A stretch of 20,821 bases of DNA from the NCBI GenBank assembly GCA_965366365.1, contig CBDUEV010000046.1:1-20821 (forward strand), given 5' to 3'. This stretch comes from CBDUEV01 sp965366365 (lineage in GTDB: Bacteria; Actinomycetota; Acidimicrobiia; Spongiisociales; JAENVV01). The translations under genes were made by a program, and so were the position numbers. Below, in pieces: positions 14,483 to 20,821 of this stretch. Every line of letters starts with the position of its first letter. The stretch's first letter is position 1. The notes beneath the pieces were generated by a model. That model worked only from the letters and a program-made list of their open reading frames with translations, made no database searches and had not been told where the DNA came from.

Positions 14483-15784
14483 ATGCCTCGATCGCTGCTC
14501 ACCGTGCTGACACTTGCCGCCGTTGCGCTGATTGCCGCACCGGCGCTGGCTGCTGACGAAGGGTCGGTTGCCGACGCCCTGTTGCGAGACGGCTACTACC
14601 TCGAAGGCGTCTCCGATGCGGAGACCGGCTCGGTGAGGACCGTGGCCTCCTCCTTCGACGACGACGGCCCTTACCTGGTGGTCCTGCAAGACGAGGTCGG
14701 CGATCCCAGCCTCTTCGCCGAGGATGTGCTCGAGTTGCTTCCGGCCTCGACCGTGCTGGTGTTGACCCCGGAGTTGATCGGGACGGCCAGCGACTTCTAC
14801 GACGATGATCAACTCGACCGGGCCATCGACGCCTCCCTCGACGCGTTCGACGTCGACTACGGCGATGGTTTGCAAGCCTTCGCCGAAGGTCTGCCGGCGG
14901 TCGGGACGGGAGCCGTCGACTCCGCCGCCGAGGATTCCGGTGGTTTTCCGACTGGTCTCGTCGTGACCGCAGTGGTCGTCGCCGGCGGCGTCGGCTTCCT
15001 GGTATGGCGCAACAAGCGTCAGCGGGAGGATGAATCGGAAGAGCAGCTCGATGAGGCCCAAGCAGAGGTCGAACAGCAAGTGGCGGCGGTCGCCAACGAC
15101 ATCCTGGAGCTCTCCGATCGCGTGACCGTGAGTGACGACGACGAGCTCGACGAGATGTTTCGCGCCGCCGGCGCCACTTTCAGCGCCGTCGAGGAGGCCC
15201 TGCCGGGAGCAGCCGATGTCGCCGAAGTCGAACGCCTTGGAGAGCAGCTCGATGAGGCCCGTTGGCAACTCGACGCGGTAGAAGCGAGGTTGGATGGGCG
15301 GGTCCCGCCACCCAAGCCGGTTGATCGCCCCGCCCGGTGCTTCTTCGATCCCACCCACCGGGCAGGCACCGAGGAGGCCATCATCAAAACCTCCGCCGGC
15401 GACAAGACGGTGTCGGTCTGCAAGGCGTGTGAGGCCAAACTCCAGCGAGGCGAGAAGGTGGCACCCCGCACGATCAATGTCGGGGGCCGGCCGGTTCCCG
15501 CCCCGCGTGCACCCAAGTCCTATGGGGGCAGCGGCTTCGACTGGATGGACGTGTTCAGCGTTGTGGTGGGTGGATCGAATGTGGCCTACGACATGCGCCG
15601 TTCAGGAAGTCGCACCTCCCGCCCCAGCCCTCGGCGCACCCGTACGACACCACGCAGGACCTCTTCGGTGCCGCGGACGAGGTCGGTGAAACGCACCAGA
15701 TCCGGGAAGTCGGCTTCTGGTCGCGTCGGCCGGGCCACCCGTTCACGTTCGCGTTCCAAGGGGAGGAGTTCAAGGAGACGTTGA
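14483..15784 (+). CDS. Exported/membrane protein: TPM-like ectodomain, coiled coil, zinc-ribbon-like motif, basic tail
   Basis: The 433-residue product begins with a signal peptide (LLTVLTLAAVALIAAPALAA). Residues 25-150 form an alpha/beta domain (ALLRDGYYLEG, YLVVLQDEVGD, STVLVLTPELIG) resembling the TPM domains of actinobacterial envelope proteins, though too diverged for certainty. One membrane segment follows (about 156-176), then a charged coiled coil (180-270) that must be cytoplasmic if the N-domain is exported. Next is a zinc-ribbon-like set: Cys286, His292, Cys313 and Cys316 (CFFDPTH and CKAC). The last 60 or so residues are a very Arg/Ser-rich tail (RSRSRSKGRSSRRR) that could bind nucleic acid or acidic lipid. 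The gene is followed 69 nt later by pspA, and TPM-like proteins are known companions of PspA, so a membrane-stress role is inferred. Confidence 0.7.
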   Translation: MPRSLLTVLTLAAVALIAAPALAADEGSVADALLRDGYYLEGVSDAETGSVRTVASSFDDDGPYLVVLQDEVGDPSLFAEDVLELLPASTVLVLTPELIGTASDFYDDDQLDRAIDASLDAFDVDYGDGLQAFAEGLPAVGTGAVDSAAEDSGGFPTGLVVTAVVVAGGVGFLVWRNKRQREDESEEQLDEAQAEVEQQVAAVANDILELSDRVTVSDDDELDEMFRAAGATFSAVEEALPGAADVAEVERLGEQLDEARWQLDAVEARLDGRVPPPKPVDRPARCFFDPTHRAGTEEAIIKTSAGDKTVSVCKACEAKLQRGEKVAPRTINVGGRPVPAPRAPKSYGGSGFDWMDVFSVVVGGSNVAYDMRRSGSRTSRPSPRRTRTTPRRTSSVPRTRSVKRTRSGKSASGRVGRATRSRSRSKGRSSRRR

Positions 15785-15814
15785 TTCCCGAGCCGGGAAC
15801 GAACGTGCGGCCGA

Positions 15815-15820
15815 TAAGAT
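15815..15820 (+). promoter_or_regulatory. Candidate -10 (TAAGAT) for pspA
   Basis: TAAGAT lies 33 nt before the pspA ATG and 20 nt before its Shine-Dalgarno. No certain -35 is seen, and no terminator separates the upstream gene, so pspA may have both its own promoter and read-through. Confidence 0.35.
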
Positions 15821-15853
15821 GAGACAACAGGTCAGACTCAGAGGGAAGTACAC

Positions 15854-16570
15854 ATGTTCAAGAGAATCATCGGATACCTCAAGCAGCTCTTCCGGACCAC
15901 GGCAGAGCGCGCCATGGATCCCGAGATCGAGATCGAGCAGGCGATCACCGAGGCTCGCAAATCAGACCAGCGTCTGCGGAACCAGGCTGCCAAGGTCATC
16001 GCCCACCGCACGCAGCTCGAGTCGAAGATCGAGAGCGCGGCGGATACGGTCGGTGAGTCACGCGAAATCGCCAAGAAGGCGCTGTTGCGGGCCGAGGAGG
16101 CACGCAACGCCGGTCAAGAAGACCAGGTCCTGAAGTGGACGCAAGCCGCCCAGAGCCAAGCGCTCAAGCTGCAGGCCGCCGAAAGCAACCTGGAGGGCCT
16201 CAAGAGCCAGTACGAAACGGCCCTCACTCAGGCCGATGACGCCAAGCGCGCCGTGCAGCAGAACGCCATGCGGCTTCAGGAGTTGGCGGCCAAGCGGATG
16301 GAACTGGTCGGCAAGCTCCAGCAGGCGAAGATGCAGGAGTCCGTCAACGACGCCATCGAATCGATCGGCGCTTCCATGGACATGGAGGCTCCCAGCCTGG
16401 AGAAGGTGGAGGAGAAGATCGAGGGTCGCCTGGCGAGCGCCAAGGCGCGCACCGAGCTGCGCGAGGTGACACCGGAGGGCGCCGAGGCCGAGCTACGCGA
16501 AGCGATCTCGATCGCCGGGGCAGACGCCAAACTCGAAGAACTCAAGGCCGAACTCGGGCTGACCGAGTAG
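15854..16570 (+). CDS. pspA: PspA/IM30 family membrane-stress protein
   Basis: The 238-residue product is a full-length PspA/IM30 protein: an amphipathic N-terminal helix (MFKRIIGYLKQLFRTTAERAMD) that contacts the membrane, followed by long, highly charged coiled-coil helices up to about residue 185 and a C-terminal helix rich in Glu and Ala (ELREAISIAGADAKLEELKAELG). PspA forms ring or rod assemblies on the inner face of the cytoplasmic membrane and limits proton leakage under envelope stress. GAGGGAAG (15841-15848) is 5 nt before the ATG. No pspBC or clgR is adjacent; the preceding TPM-like membrane protein is the probable partner. A large hairpin lies 36 nt after the stop. Confidence 0.93.
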   Translation: MFKRIIGYLKQLFRTTAERAMDPEIEIEQAITEARKSDQRLRNQAAKVIAHRTQLESKIESAADTVGESREIAKKALLRAEEARNAGQEDQVLKWTQAAQSQALKLQAAESNLEGLKSQYETALTQADDAKRAVQQNAMRLQELAAKRMELVGKLQQAKMQESVNDAIESIGASMDMEAPSLEKVEEKIEGRLASAKARTELREVTPEGAEAELREAISIAGADAKLEELKAELGLTE

Positions 16571-16606
16571 CCCACGCAGGCGGCCGCCATAGGCGCATCG
16601 TCATGA

Positions 16607-16654
16607 CGAACCCCGGGTTCGCTCACGCTTCGGCGGGCGGGAACCCGGGGTTCG
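16607..16654 (+). terminator. Large hairpin after pspA
   Basis: CGAACCCCGGGTTC (16607-16620) and GAACCCGGGGTTCG (16641-16654) are exact 14-bp reverse complements around a 20-nt loop, in which CGC-TTCG-GCG can form an extra tetraloop stem. There is no T-tract. Position after the pspA stop and before the next promoter fits a terminator. Confidence 0.6.
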
Positions 16655-16667
16655 ACTTCGTGCCCAC

Positions 16668-16685
16668 CGTTAACGGTCGTTAACG
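16668..16685. promoter_or_regulatory. Double CGTTAACG operator-like site
   Basis: Two copies of the 8-bp palindrome CGTTAACG (16668-16675 and 16678-16685) are spaced 10 bp apart, one helical turn, and the 18-bp unit is itself a palindrome apart from its central GT. It covers the -35 position for the -10-like TATGTT at 16695-16700, so a repressor site for the EtfD-like gene is likely. Confidence 0.55.
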
Positions 16686-16694
16686 CCAGCCTGG

Positions 16695-16700
16695 TATGTT
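16695..16700 (+). promoter_or_regulatory. Candidate -10 (TATGTT) for the EtfD-like gene
   Basis: TATGTT would give a leader of about 60 nt before the ribosome binding site. A second -10-like hexamer, TACACT (16734-16739), is nearer the gene; I cannot choose between them from sequence. Confidence 0.35.
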
Positions 16701-16768
16701 GACGGGCGGAGCCCGGCCCGGAGGGTCGGCTTGTACACTCCGGTCGGTCGTTGAAACGGAGGAGCATC

Positions 16769-18937
16769 ATGGAACGTCGAAGGCTCACGGCCAGCGAGAT
16801 CCTCATCGGGCTGGCGGTCGCCGCCTTCCTCGGTACGCTGTCTCTGTGGTTCTTCGGCTCGCTTCCGGGCCACCACGTTCCCGAGGTGGGCCGAGAGGTC
16901 TTCGGGAACATCCCAGTGCCCATCCAAGCGTTGTTCTACGTGGGGGTGTCGGCGTTCCTTGCCCTGACGCTCTACCTGTTCGCCCTGCGTGCTCAGAACT
17001 GGCAGCGCGGCTCGGCCGAGGACCGCACCGGACGGTGGGGGGAGCGTCTCAAGGAACTCGATACCGGTCTCCGCATGAAGACCCTGATGCGCGACCGGGC
17101 GGCCGGGCTCATGCACGCCGCCATCTACTACGGGTTCCTGGTGTTGTTTGCCGGGACGGTGACCCTCGAGATCGATCATCTCCTGCCCGTCGACTGGAAG
17201 TTCCTCGAAGGTGTCGTCTATCAGGGGTTTTCCGCCATCCTCGACGCGGCGGCTGTGGTGTTCCTGGCCGGCTTGCTCTGGGCGCTGATCAGGCGCTACG
17301 GCCAGGCTCCCTGGCGACTCCGCTCCAAGACGAAACCCGAAGACGCCCTCATTCTGGCCGTCCTCGCCCTCATCGGGATCACGGGACTGCTGACCGAGGC
17401 CGCCCGCATCGTGGTCGACGGCAGGCCTGACTTCGAGACCTGGTCGTTCGTCGGCTATCCACTCAGCTTTTTGGTCCCTGAAAGCATGGCAGCCGGACTC
17501 CACCAGACATTCTGGGTGGCGCACTCCCTGGCTTTCGTCGGGTTCCTCGTGATCCTCCCCACCACCAAACTCCGGCACATGGTCACGTCGCCGGCCAACA
17601 TGTTCCTGGCCCCGAAGGAACGACACAAGGGCGCCATGAAACACGTGCCCAACCTCATGGAGGCCGACATCGACTCGCTGGGGGCGGCGGCGGTTTCGGA
17701 TTTCAGCTGGAAGCAGATCTTCGATACCGATGCCTGCACGGTATGTGGCCGATGCACCTCGGTGTGCCCCGCCAACCTGACCGGCAAGCCTCTCGATCCG
17801 CGCGAAATGGTGCTCAAGGTGGGGGAGGTGGCGGCCAGCACGGCCCCGGTGCACATCTCGACGCCGGTCACGCTGGCGGCCGGGATCGTGGTCGAATCCG
17901 ATTCGGTGTTCGAACGGATCTCCAGCGCTGAACTCTGGTCGTGCACGACCTGTCGGGCATGTGACGAGATCTGTCCCGTCGACATCGAGATCCTCGACAA
18001 GATTCTCGATATGCGTCGCTACAAGAGCCTCATGGAGGCAGATTTCCCGAACGAGCTCGGCAAGGCCTTCGTGGCGATGGAGAACCAGGGCAACCCGTGG
18101 GGATTGAGCCAGCAGACCCGGGCCGATTGGACGAAGGGCCTCGACTTCAAGGTCAAGGTGTTCGGTGAAGACGAGGTCGACCACGCCGAATACCTGTATT
18201 GGGTCGGGTGCGCCGGCTCCTTCGATGATCGAAACGTGGCGGTGACCCAGGCGACCGCCCGCCTCCTCAACGATGCCGGAATCGACTTTGCGATCCTCGG
18301 GGCGCAGGAGTCATGCACTGGGGACCCGGCGCGTCGGGCCGGCAACGAATACCTCTACCAGCAGCTGGCGCTTCAGAATATCGAGACCCTCGACGATCTC
18401 GGGGTGAAGAAGATCATCACCCAGTGCCCGCACTGCTTCAACACCCTCGCCAACGAGTACCCGCAGCTCGGTGGGAGCTACGAAGTGATCCATCACAGTC
18501 AGCTCCTCGCTGCGCTGCTGCGCGATAAGCAGCTTCAGCCGGTCACCCAGACGCAGCCGCCTCGAAAGGTCACCTACCACGACCCCTGCTATCTGGGTCG
18601 TCACAACGACGTCTATGTGGCGCCACGCGAAGTGGTGGCCGCCTCCGGCAACGTCACCATGGTGGAGATGGGCAGGCACGGCACCAAGGGACTGTGCTGT
18701 GGCGCCGGCGGCGCTCGATTCTGGATGGAAGAACAGACCGGCAAGAAGGTCAACATCGAACGGGCCGAGGAGGCCCTGGCGACCGGCGCCTCCGAGATCG
18801 CCGTGTCCTGTCCGTACTGCTACGTCATGTTGGACGACGGCGTGAAAGAGCTCGGGAGGGACGACGTGGTGGTCAGCGACCTGTCGATGATGATCGACAA
18901 GGCGGTCGAACGCGATGCAGCCCAGCCAGCCGAATGA
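16769..18937 (+). CDS. etfD: EtfD-like membrane iron-sulfur oxidoreductase (ETF:quinone type)
   Basis: The 722-residue product joins three parts. Residues 10-270 hold about six membrane segments in a nitrate reductase gamma/HdrE-like cytochrome b domain, with candidate haem ligands His116, His245 and His252. Next come two 4Fe-4S motifs: CTVCGRCTSVCP (Cys323, 326, 329, 333) and CTTCRACDEICP (Cys392, 395, 398, 402). The C-terminal half has two HdrD-type cysteine-rich (CCG) domains: Cys481, 516, 553, 556, where the CCG is replaced by CTG as I recall for this family, and a full set Cys607, 643, 644, 681, 684. Homologous actinobacterial EtfD carries electrons from the beta-oxidation electron-transfer flavoprotein to menaquinone. 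No etfAB is in view. GGAGGAG (16758-16764) fixes ATG 16769 rather than the TTG at 16751. Confidence 0.87.
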   Translation: MERRRLTASEILIGLAVAAFLGTLSLWFFGSLPGHHVPEVGREVFGNIPVPIQALFYVGVSAFLALTLYLFALRAQNWQRGSAEDRTGRWGERLKELDTGLRMKTLMRDRAAGLMHAAIYYGFLVLFAGTVTLEIDHLLPVDWKFLEGVVYQGFSAILDAAAVVFLAGLLWALIRRYGQAPWRLRSKTKPEDALILAVLALIGITGLLTEAARIVVDGRPDFETWSFVGYPLSFLVPESMAAGLHQTFWVAHSLAFVGFLVILPTTKLRHMVTSPANMFLAPKERHKGAMKHVPNLMEADIDSLGAAAVSDFSWKQIFDTDACTVCGRCTSVCPANLTGKPLDPREMVLKVGEVAASTAPVHISTPVTLAAGIVVESDSVFERISSAELWSCTTCRACDEICPVDIEILDKILDMRRYKSLMEADFPNELGKAFVAMENQGNPWGLSQQTRADWTKGLDFKVKVFGEDEVDHAEYLYWVGCAGSFDDRNVAVTQATARLLNDAGIDFAILGAQESCTGDPARRAGNEYLYQQLALQNIETLDDLGVKKIITQCPHCFNTLANEYPQLGGSYEVIHHSQLLAALLRDKQLQPVTQTQPPRKVTYHDPCYLGRHNDVYVAPREVVAASGNVTMVEMGRHGTKGLCCGAGGARFWMEEQTGKKVNIERAEEALATGASEIAVSCPYCYVMLDDGVKELGRDDVVVSDLSMMIDKAVERDAAQPAE

Positions 18938-18981
18938 GCGCCGGTGATTCCTCAGAATCCCTCCATCGCAGGGCGATTCGA

Positions 18982-19004
18982 GCCGATACAAGTACGATAT
19001 CGGC
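18982..19004. promoter_or_regulatory. Inverted repeat over the candidate promoter of the HD-GYP gene
   Basis: GCCGATA (18982-18988) and TATCGGC (18998-19004) are perfect 7-bp arms around 9 nt. The repeat covers TACGAT (18993-18998), the best -10-like hexamer before the gene at 19029. An operator is plausible. The rest of the 91-nt gap holds only a small hairpin (GATTC/GAATC, 18946-18959) after the preceding stop. Confidence 0.4.
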
Positions 19005-19028
19005 CAGCTGGGTGATCGGTAGCGCGGG

Positions 19029-20821
19029 ATGATCGAAGAACACCAGAACAGGTGGGAGAGTCGCGTCTGGACGGCGCGCTTCTTGCGCGCTCTCATCTTC
19101 CTGGTACCCATCGCCGCGGCGGTCGGCACGGCGTACCTGGTCTCGCGGTCTCTCCCCAGATCCGACAACGCCCTCGGCATCCTGGTCTGGTGGGTGGTGG
19201 TGATCGGAGCGGCGTTCGCTGCACTGGTGCTCGTCGACCGGCTAGCCCGCAAGGCCCTCCCGGTCGCGCTGCTGATGCAGATGACCATGTTGTTTCCCGA
19301 CAAGGCCCCGGATCGTTTGAAGATGGTGCGGCTATCGGGCTCCGTTCGGCGGCTCGAGGAACGGCTGGAAGAGGCTCGAACGCTTGGCGATGACGAACTG
19401 ACGCAAGCCGCCGAGAACATCCTTGCTCTCGCCGCAGCTCTCAACGCCCACGATGCGATCACGCGAGGTCATGCAGAGAGAGTGAGGGTCTTCACCGATC
19501 TCATCGCTGAGGAGATGGGTCTCGAGGACGAAGCGCGAGACAAGCTGCGATGGGCCTCACTCCTTCACGACATCGGCAAACTGGACGTCCACTCCGACAT
19601 TCTCAACAAACCGAGTCCGCCGACCGAAGAGGAATGGGAGGAGCTGCGCAACCACCCGCTTTATGGAGCGGAGTTGCTTGGTCCGTTGGAGCCGTGGCTG
19701 AGCGAGTGGGCTCCGGCGGTCGTTCAACACCACGAGAAGTACGACGGCACCGGATACCCGCGCGGTCTGGCCGGCGAAGAGATCTCCCTGGCCGCCCGAA
19801 TCGTGGCCGTGGCCGACTCCTATGACGCCATCACCGCCGCCCGCTCCTACAAGAAGCCCATCAGCGCTCATGTGGCTCGCGAAGAGTTGGCGGCCAGCGC
19901 CGGCACCCACTTCGACCCGAACGTCGTCAGAGCGTTTCTCCGTGTCTCGCTCGGCAAGATCCGTTGGGTGATCGGCCCGGCATCATGGTTCGCCCAGATT
20001 CCCTTCATCGGTGGCCTGGAACGATTCGGACGCGACCTCGCCGTGCTCGGGGCGGCGGCTCTCGTCTTTCTCGGAATGATCTCCGGAGGCGCCATCACCC
20101 CGCCCTCGCCCGCCGAGTCGACGTCGACCGCCACCTCTGTGGCCGCGGGAGGGTCCAACGGGGAGAACGGCGGGGAAGAAGGTGGGCCGGACGTCACCGA
20201 GCCGACCGTTCCGCTCGCACCCACAACGACCTCGACGACGACGGATCCGGCCGTCACCACCACGACAGCCGGGACAACGACCTCCACGAGTTCGACGACC
20301 TCGACGACTTCAACCAGCTCCACGACCTCGACCACGTCGACCACGTCGACCACCTCCACCACCACAGCGACGACCACCACCACCGTGCCTGCGACGGTTC
20401 CTCTGCTGCGCCCCCCGGTGGCCGCCGACGACACCGCCACCACCCCGGAGGACCAGTCCATCACACTGGCCGTCACCGCCAACGACACCGACCCCGACGG
20501 TGATCCGCTCACCATCGCCTCCGCTGATCCCGAGAGCGCCAGTGGCGGCCTGGTCAACTGCTCCGCCTCATCCTGCACGTACACGCCGGGGGAGAACTTC
20601 GTGGGTACCGACACCTTCCGATATGTCGTCTCCGACGGCAAGGGCGGTCTCGACTCGGCCACGGTGACGATCACGGTGACTGCCGTCAACGACCCGCCCG
20701 TCGCCCGCGACGATGCCGTCTCCGTCGCCGTGAACACCTCGATCGTGATCTTCGTGCTCGGCAACGACTCAGACCCCGAGGGTCAACAGAGAAGCATCAT
20801 CGGGTTCGACCTGACTTCGTC
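19029..20821 (+). CDS. Membrane HD-GYP phosphodiesterase fused to extracellular Ig/cadherin-like repeats (C-terminus outside window)
   Basis: The frame is open from ATG 19029 to the window end (597 codons). Two membrane segments (about 19-39 and 49-70) precede a cytoplasmic HD-GYP domain: HDIGK at 180-184, HHEKYDGTGYP at 234-244 and VADSYDAIT at 261-269, so the metal ligands and the GYP signature are intact. HD-GYP enzymes hydrolyse cyclic di-GMP. A third membrane segment (336-355) leads outside to a Gly-rich stretch, a Thr/Ser linker (398-452), and then repeats with the NDTDPDGDPLTI and VNDPPVARDDAVS hallmarks of tandem-95/cadherin-like Ig modules (one full, 462-553, and a second begun). The in-frame TAG at 19020 excludes earlier starts; the Shine-Dalgarno is weak. 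The extracellular part probably senses or binds a surface or polymer, but this is inference. Confidence 0.88.
   Translation, partial: MIEEHQNRWESRVWTARFLRALIFLVPIAAAVGTAYLVSRSLPRSDNALGILVWWVVVIGAAFAALVLVDRLARKALPVALLMQMTMLFPDKAPDRLKMVRLSGSVRRLEERLEEARTLGDDELTQAAENILALAAALNAHDAITRGHAERVRVFTDLIAEEMGLEDEARDKLRWASLLHDIGKLDVHSDILNKPSPPTEEEWEELRNHPLYGAELLGPLEPWLSEWAPAVVQHHEKYDGTGYPRGLAGEEISLAARIVAVADSYDAITAARSYKKPISAHVAREELAASAGTHFDPNVVRAFLRVSLGKIRWVIGPASWFAQIPFIGGLERFGRDLAVLGAAALVFLGMISGGAITPPSPAESTSTATSVAAGGSNGENGGEEGGPDVTEPTVPLAPTTTSTTTDPAVTTTTAGTTTSTSSTTSTTSTSSTTSTTSTTSTTSTTTATTTTTVPATVPLLRPPVAADDTATTPEDQSITLAVTANDTDPDGDPLTIASADPESASGGLVNCSASSCTYTPGENFVGTDTFRYVVSDGKGGLDSATVTITVTAVNDPPVARDDAVSVAVNTSIVIFVLGNDSDPEGQQRSIIGFDLTS
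20220..20384 (+). repeat. Low-complexity Thr/Ser-codon tract with 9-bp units
   Basis: This stretch encodes the Thr/Ser linker (residues 398-452) of the HD-GYP fusion and is built from ACG, ACC and TCG codons. The clearest tandem copies are three 9-bp units of the form TCGACCACG at 20328-20354, the last with one change. Such tracts can change length by slippage in steps that keep the frame. Confidence 0.75.

Noticed and set aside
16670..18184. 504-codon minus-strand frame opposite the EtfD-like gene
   Set aside because: The plus strand codes for membrane helices and 4Fe-4S motifs; the minus frame is His/Asp-rich and shows no domain.
19868..20764. Val-rich minus-strand frame with VVEVVDVVD-like repeats
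   Set aside because: It is the reverse reading of the Thr/Ser linker and Ig modules of the HD-GYP fusion; the repeats come from GAC/GTC complement codons.

Overview
The window is GC-rich, gene-dense chromosomal DNA with no rRNA, tRNA, CRISPR array, transposase or phage gene that I can support. Several features point to an actinobacterium, most likely of the class Acidimicrobiia: a PPOX/F420-type oxidoreductase, an actinobacterial-type HhH-GPD protein, an EtfD-like membrane iron-sulfur oxidoreductase, a Thr/Ser-rich wall linker followed by tandem Ig-like repeats, and five starts that look leaderless. The taxonomic call is inference from gene content and style, not from a marker gene.

Layout. 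1-854 (minus) is the N-terminal part of a secreted beta-propeller protein, cut by the window edge. 991-2085 is a DUF2855 oxidoreductase-like protein, followed by a GH13 branching-enzyme-like glucan enzyme (2261-4054). This converges, through two hairpins, on a stand-alone TOPRIM protein (4134-4793, minus). Next on the plus strand come an FkbM methyltransferase, a small lipoprotein with a TTG start, and a carboxymuconolactone decarboxylase/AhpD-like protein. A convergent spacer of 273 nt with three hairpins separates these from a minus-strand pair, trpB2 and a small unknown gene. Diverging from trpB2 are a HAD-IG 5'-nucleotidase, an HhH-GPD protein and a PPOX oxidoreductase. A minus-strand DUF456 membrane protein converges on the PPOX gene with only 9 nt between stop codons.

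From 12472 the plus strand carries udk-proC-peroxiredoxin as a tight cluster, then a probable envelope-stress pair: an exported/membrane protein with a TPM-like ectodomain, zinc-ribbon-like Cys/His set and basic tail, followed by PspA. Next is a 722-residue EtfD-like protein that probably carries electrons from flavoprotein (beta-oxidation) to the quinone pool. The window ends inside a membrane protein that joins a cytoplasmic HD-GYP phosphodiesterase domain to a Thr/Ser linker and extracellular cadherin/Ig-like repeats.

The most interesting points are the HD-GYP/repeat fusion, the PspA neighbour, a perfect 16-bp inverted repeat between the divergent DUF456 and udk genes, a double CGTTAACG operator-like site before the EtfD-like gene, and a predicted hairpin that would hide the trpB2 ribosome binding site. 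Most of the region is ordinary housekeeping DNA.
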